DNA of 6,548 nt from Microcaldota archaeon. GTDB lineage: Archaea; Micrarchaeota; Micrarchaeia; Norongarragalinales; UBA8480. The stretch covers positions 1-6,548 of the forward strand of contig JAHFHN010000046.1 of assembly GCA_023246885.1 (NCBI GenBank). The letters are read 5' to 3'. Under the pieces are notes generated by a model. It did not search any database, had not been told where the DNA came from, and saw nothing but the letters and a program-made list of their open reading frames with translations. Position 1 is the stretch's first letter; every line of letters begins with the position of its first letter. Shown here piece by piece: positions 4,620-6,548 of this stretch. A program made the translations under genes and the position numbers.

Positions 4620-6047
4620 GTGGAAATTGAAGTGGAAAAACAAATTGTTGGAAAAAAAATTATTAGTGAAGGGTTTACTTTTGACGATGTGTTACTTGTG
4701 CCCCAGCGATCCAGCGTTGCGTCGCGTATGGATGTTGATTTTACAACAAAGTTAACTCGGAATATTGAATTAAAGATTCCACTTGTGTCGGCCAATATGA
4801 GCAGTGTAACTGAAAGTGCAATGGCAATTGCTATGGCTCAACAAGGCGGGTTTGGCATTATCCACCGCAATTTATCTATTGAACATGAAGCTGAAGAAGT
4901 TAGACGAGTAAAGCGTAGCGAAAATACAATTATTGAACGGCCGTTTTCAGTTAAAGCTACAGATACTATTGAACGCGCATTGGCTGAAACTGAAAAACAC
5001 GGAGTATCTGGGTTAGTCGTGGTTGACGAAAACTGCAGGCTGGTAGGAATTTTGACTCATCGGGATTTGATGTTTGAAACCGGTGGGAAATTAGTTGGAG
5101 AAGTCATGACTAAAGATCCAGTTATTGGAAAGTGGGGTCAACCAATTGAAGAGTTGTTAGAGTTAATGCGTGTTAACAAAGTGGAGAAGGTGCCACTTGT
5201 TGACGAAAACAAATACCTCAAGGGATTGATAACCGCTCGCGACGTATTGAAGAAGCGGAATTATCCACATGCAGTTCGCGATTCTAGAGGCAGATTACGC
5301 GTCGGTGCTTCTGTTGGGATACGTGGAGATCACAAAGAACGCGCAGAAGCAGTATTAGCCGCAGAGGCAGATGTAATTGCAGTTGACGTTGCGCACGGGC
5401 ATATGGAACGCGTATTGGAAATAGTTAAGTGGCTAAAAACTAGTTATGGTTGCGAAGTTATCGCTGGAAACGTAGCGACGCGTCAAGGTTGTCGCGACTT
5501 AATTGAAGCAGGCGCTGATGCGATTAAAGTGGGAGTTGGGCCGGGTTCCATTTGTACGACGCGAATCGTCGCTGGTACGGGTTATCCGCAATTATCAGCG
5601 ATTTTGAACTGTGCTGAAGAAGGTCACCGCAGCGAAGTACCGATAATTGCAGATGGGGGCATGAAAGCACCTGGAGATTTTGTAAAGGCAATTGCAGCTG
5701 GAGCCAGTAGCGGAATGTTTGGTCAAATGTTTGGAGGCACTGACGAGTCTCCGGGCAAAATAGTTTTTCGAAATGGCAAGCGGTTCAAAATGTACCACGG
5801 AATGGCTTCCTGGACTGCTTTGCAAGGTCTAAAAGAGAGCGATCGAACACCTGAAGGAGTCGAATCAATGGTCGGTTATAAAGGTTCAACAAAAGAAGTC
5901 GTATCTAATCTACTCGGCGGTTTACGAAGTGGAATGAGTTACTCTAATGCGCGTACGATTCAAGAGCTTTGGAAAAACGCGGAATTTGTGAGAATAACAA
6001 GCGCTTCTTTACGCGAGAGCCATGCGCATGATGTTGACGTAATTTGA
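4620..6047 (+). CDS. guaB: IMP dehydrogenase/GMP reductase family enzyme with two CBS domains, 475 aa
   Basis: From GTG 4620 the order is [10 protein letters not shown] (19-28), the barrel start, tandem CBS domains (about 103-213) that usually bind adenine or guanine nucleotides, then the second half of the barrel with [12 protein letters not shown] (304-315; catalytic Cys312) and ADGG (344-347). The C-terminus [17 protein letters not shown] closely follows archaeal IMP dehydrogenases, which make XMP for GMP synthesis. Two oddities: the substrate loop reads SANMSSVTE instead of the usual AMDTVTE, and the mobile flap is short. It goes from GMAS (394-397) to SDRTPEG (407-413), lacking about ten residues or more and the Arg-Tyr pair needed for hydrolysis in IMP dehydrogenase. 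The stretch GYPQLSAI...MYHGMAS resembles GMP reductases and the actinobacterial GuaB1 group. The family is certain, but whether it oxidises IMP or reduces GMP is open. Confidence 0.85.
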   Translation: MEIEVEKQIVGKKIISEGFTFDDVLLVPQRSSVASRMDVDFTTKLTRNIELKIPLVSANMSSVTESAMAIAMAQQGGFGIIHRNLSIEHEAEEVRRVKRSENTIIERPFSVKATDTIERALAETEKHGVSGLVVVDENCRLVGILTHRDLMFETGGKLVGEVMTKDPVIGKWGQPIEELLELMRVNKVEKVPLVDENKYLKGLITARDVLKKRNYPHAVRDSRGRLRVGASVGIRGDHKERAEAVLAAEADVIAVDVAHGHMERVLEIVKWLKTSYGCEVIAGNVATRQGCRDLIEAGADAIKVGVGPGSICTTRIVAGTGYPQLSAILNCAEEGHRSEVPIIADGGMKAPGDFVKAIAAGASSGMFGQMFGGTDESPGKIVFRNGKRFKMYHGMASWTALQGLKESDRTPEGVESMVGYKGSTKEVVSNLLGGLRSGMSYSNARTIQELWKNAEFVRITSASLRESHAHDVDVI

Positions 6048-6102
6048 AGAAACAAAGCAATTAAATGCCCGGTTTTTTCCAATTGTTAGCGGGATATAAA
6101 AC

Positions 6103-6548
6103 ATGTTTTGTTCTATTGAAGATGCTATTGCTGACATTAAAGCAGGCAAAATGATTGTTGTTGTAGATGATGAAGATCGCGAGAATGAAGGCGATTTAGT
6201 TATGGCTGCTGAAAAAGTTACGCCAGAAGCAGTTAATTTCATGGCACTTCACGCTCGGGGCATAATTTGTGTCCCCTTAACAAAGCAGCGCGCAATTGAA
6301 TTAAAACTAGGGCAAATGGCAAGTGATAATACTGACCCGAATGGCACCGCATTTACAATTAGCGTTGACTCCATAAACACCGGAAGCGGCGTTTCAGCTT
6401 TTGACCGCTCAACTACTATACTTTCAATTGTTGACAATGAAACAAAACCTTCACAATTACGTCGGCCTGGCCACGTTTTTCCATTGCAAGCTAAAGAAGG
6501 CGGGGTGTTAAAGCGAACTGGGCATACCGAAGCAGCTACTGACTTTTG
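6103..6548 (+). CDS. ribB: 3,4-dihydroxy-2-butanone 4-phosphate synthase, 148 aa visible, cut by the window edge
   Basis: RibB converts ribulose 5-phosphate to 3,4-dihydroxy-2-butanone 4-phosphate plus formate, supplying the four-carbon unit of riboflavin. The hallmark acidic loop VDDEDRENEGDL (21-32) carries the metal- and substrate-binding residues. Further signatures are ARGIICVPL (51-59), TAFTISVD (82-89), SAFDRSTTI (98-106), RPGHVFPL (121-128) and RTGHTEAATD (138-147), which contains the metal-binding His141. The start is ATG 6103, with only a weak upstream site GCGGGA (6089-6094). It lies 55 bp after the GuaB-family gene on the same strand. A T-rich CGGTTTTTTCC at 6070-6080 and a TTAAAT at 6061-6066 in the gap leave open whether it has its own promoter. 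The last 2 bases are a broken codon, so a C-terminal fusion to a RibA domain cannot be excluded. Confidence 0.95.
   Translation, partial: MFCSIEDAIADIKAGKMIVVVDDEDRENEGDLVMAAEKVTPEAVNFMALHARGIICVPLTKQRAIELKLGQMASDNTDPNGTAFTISVDSINTGSGVSAFDRSTTILSIVDNETKPSQLRRPGHVFPLQAKEGGVLKRTGHTEAATDF

Noticed and set aside
6094..6101. ATATAAAA as a promoter of ribB
   Set aside because: It abuts the ATG at 6103, so transcription would begin inside the gene. The box would have to lie further upstream.

Overview
The window reads as archaeal chromosome. It encodes ribosomal protein eL40, a single-domain KaiC/RadA-type ATPase, and a tRNA-Thr interrupted at 37/38 by a bulge-helix-bulge intron. Several genes have GGTGAT or GGAGG-type ribosome sites or TATA-like boxes at archaeal spacing. 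Small genes, tight spacing and intron-bearing tRNAs would fit a DPANN-type lineage, but the sequence alone does not settle the phylum.

Layout. Positions 1-84 (minus) hold the 5' part of tRNA-Leu(CAG), cut by the window edge and interrupted in its D arm by a 37-nt hairpin insert. A diverged copy of the tRNA 5' half lies just upstream (about 150-217). Then comes a small eL40 gene (245-403, minus), which may share a transcript with the tRNA. Divergent from it is a nucleoside 2-deoxyribosyltransferase-like gene (530-961, plus), which meets end to end an unknown protein built of about nine 36-38-residue helical repeats (964-2391, minus).

Positions 2519-3600 look like a very small genomic island. 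A 29-bp exact copy of the 3' end of tRNA-Thr sits at 2519-2547. The intact tRNA-Thr(TGT) gene is at 3577-3711. Between them lies one AT-rich gene for a DpnII/MboI-like PD-(D/E)XK nuclease, with no visible methylase or integrase.

The right-hand part looks like ordinary housekeeping DNA on the plus strand: a KaiC-like ATPase (3836-4534), an IMP dehydrogenase/GMP reductase family enzyme with two CBS domains (4620-6047), and the start of ribB for riboflavin synthesis (6103 to the window edge). The last two supply purine nucleotides and flavin precursors.

Most notable are the tRNA-Thr-flanked nuclease cassette, the D-arm insert in tRNA-Leu with its decayed duplicate, and the shortened catalytic flap of the GuaB-family enzyme.
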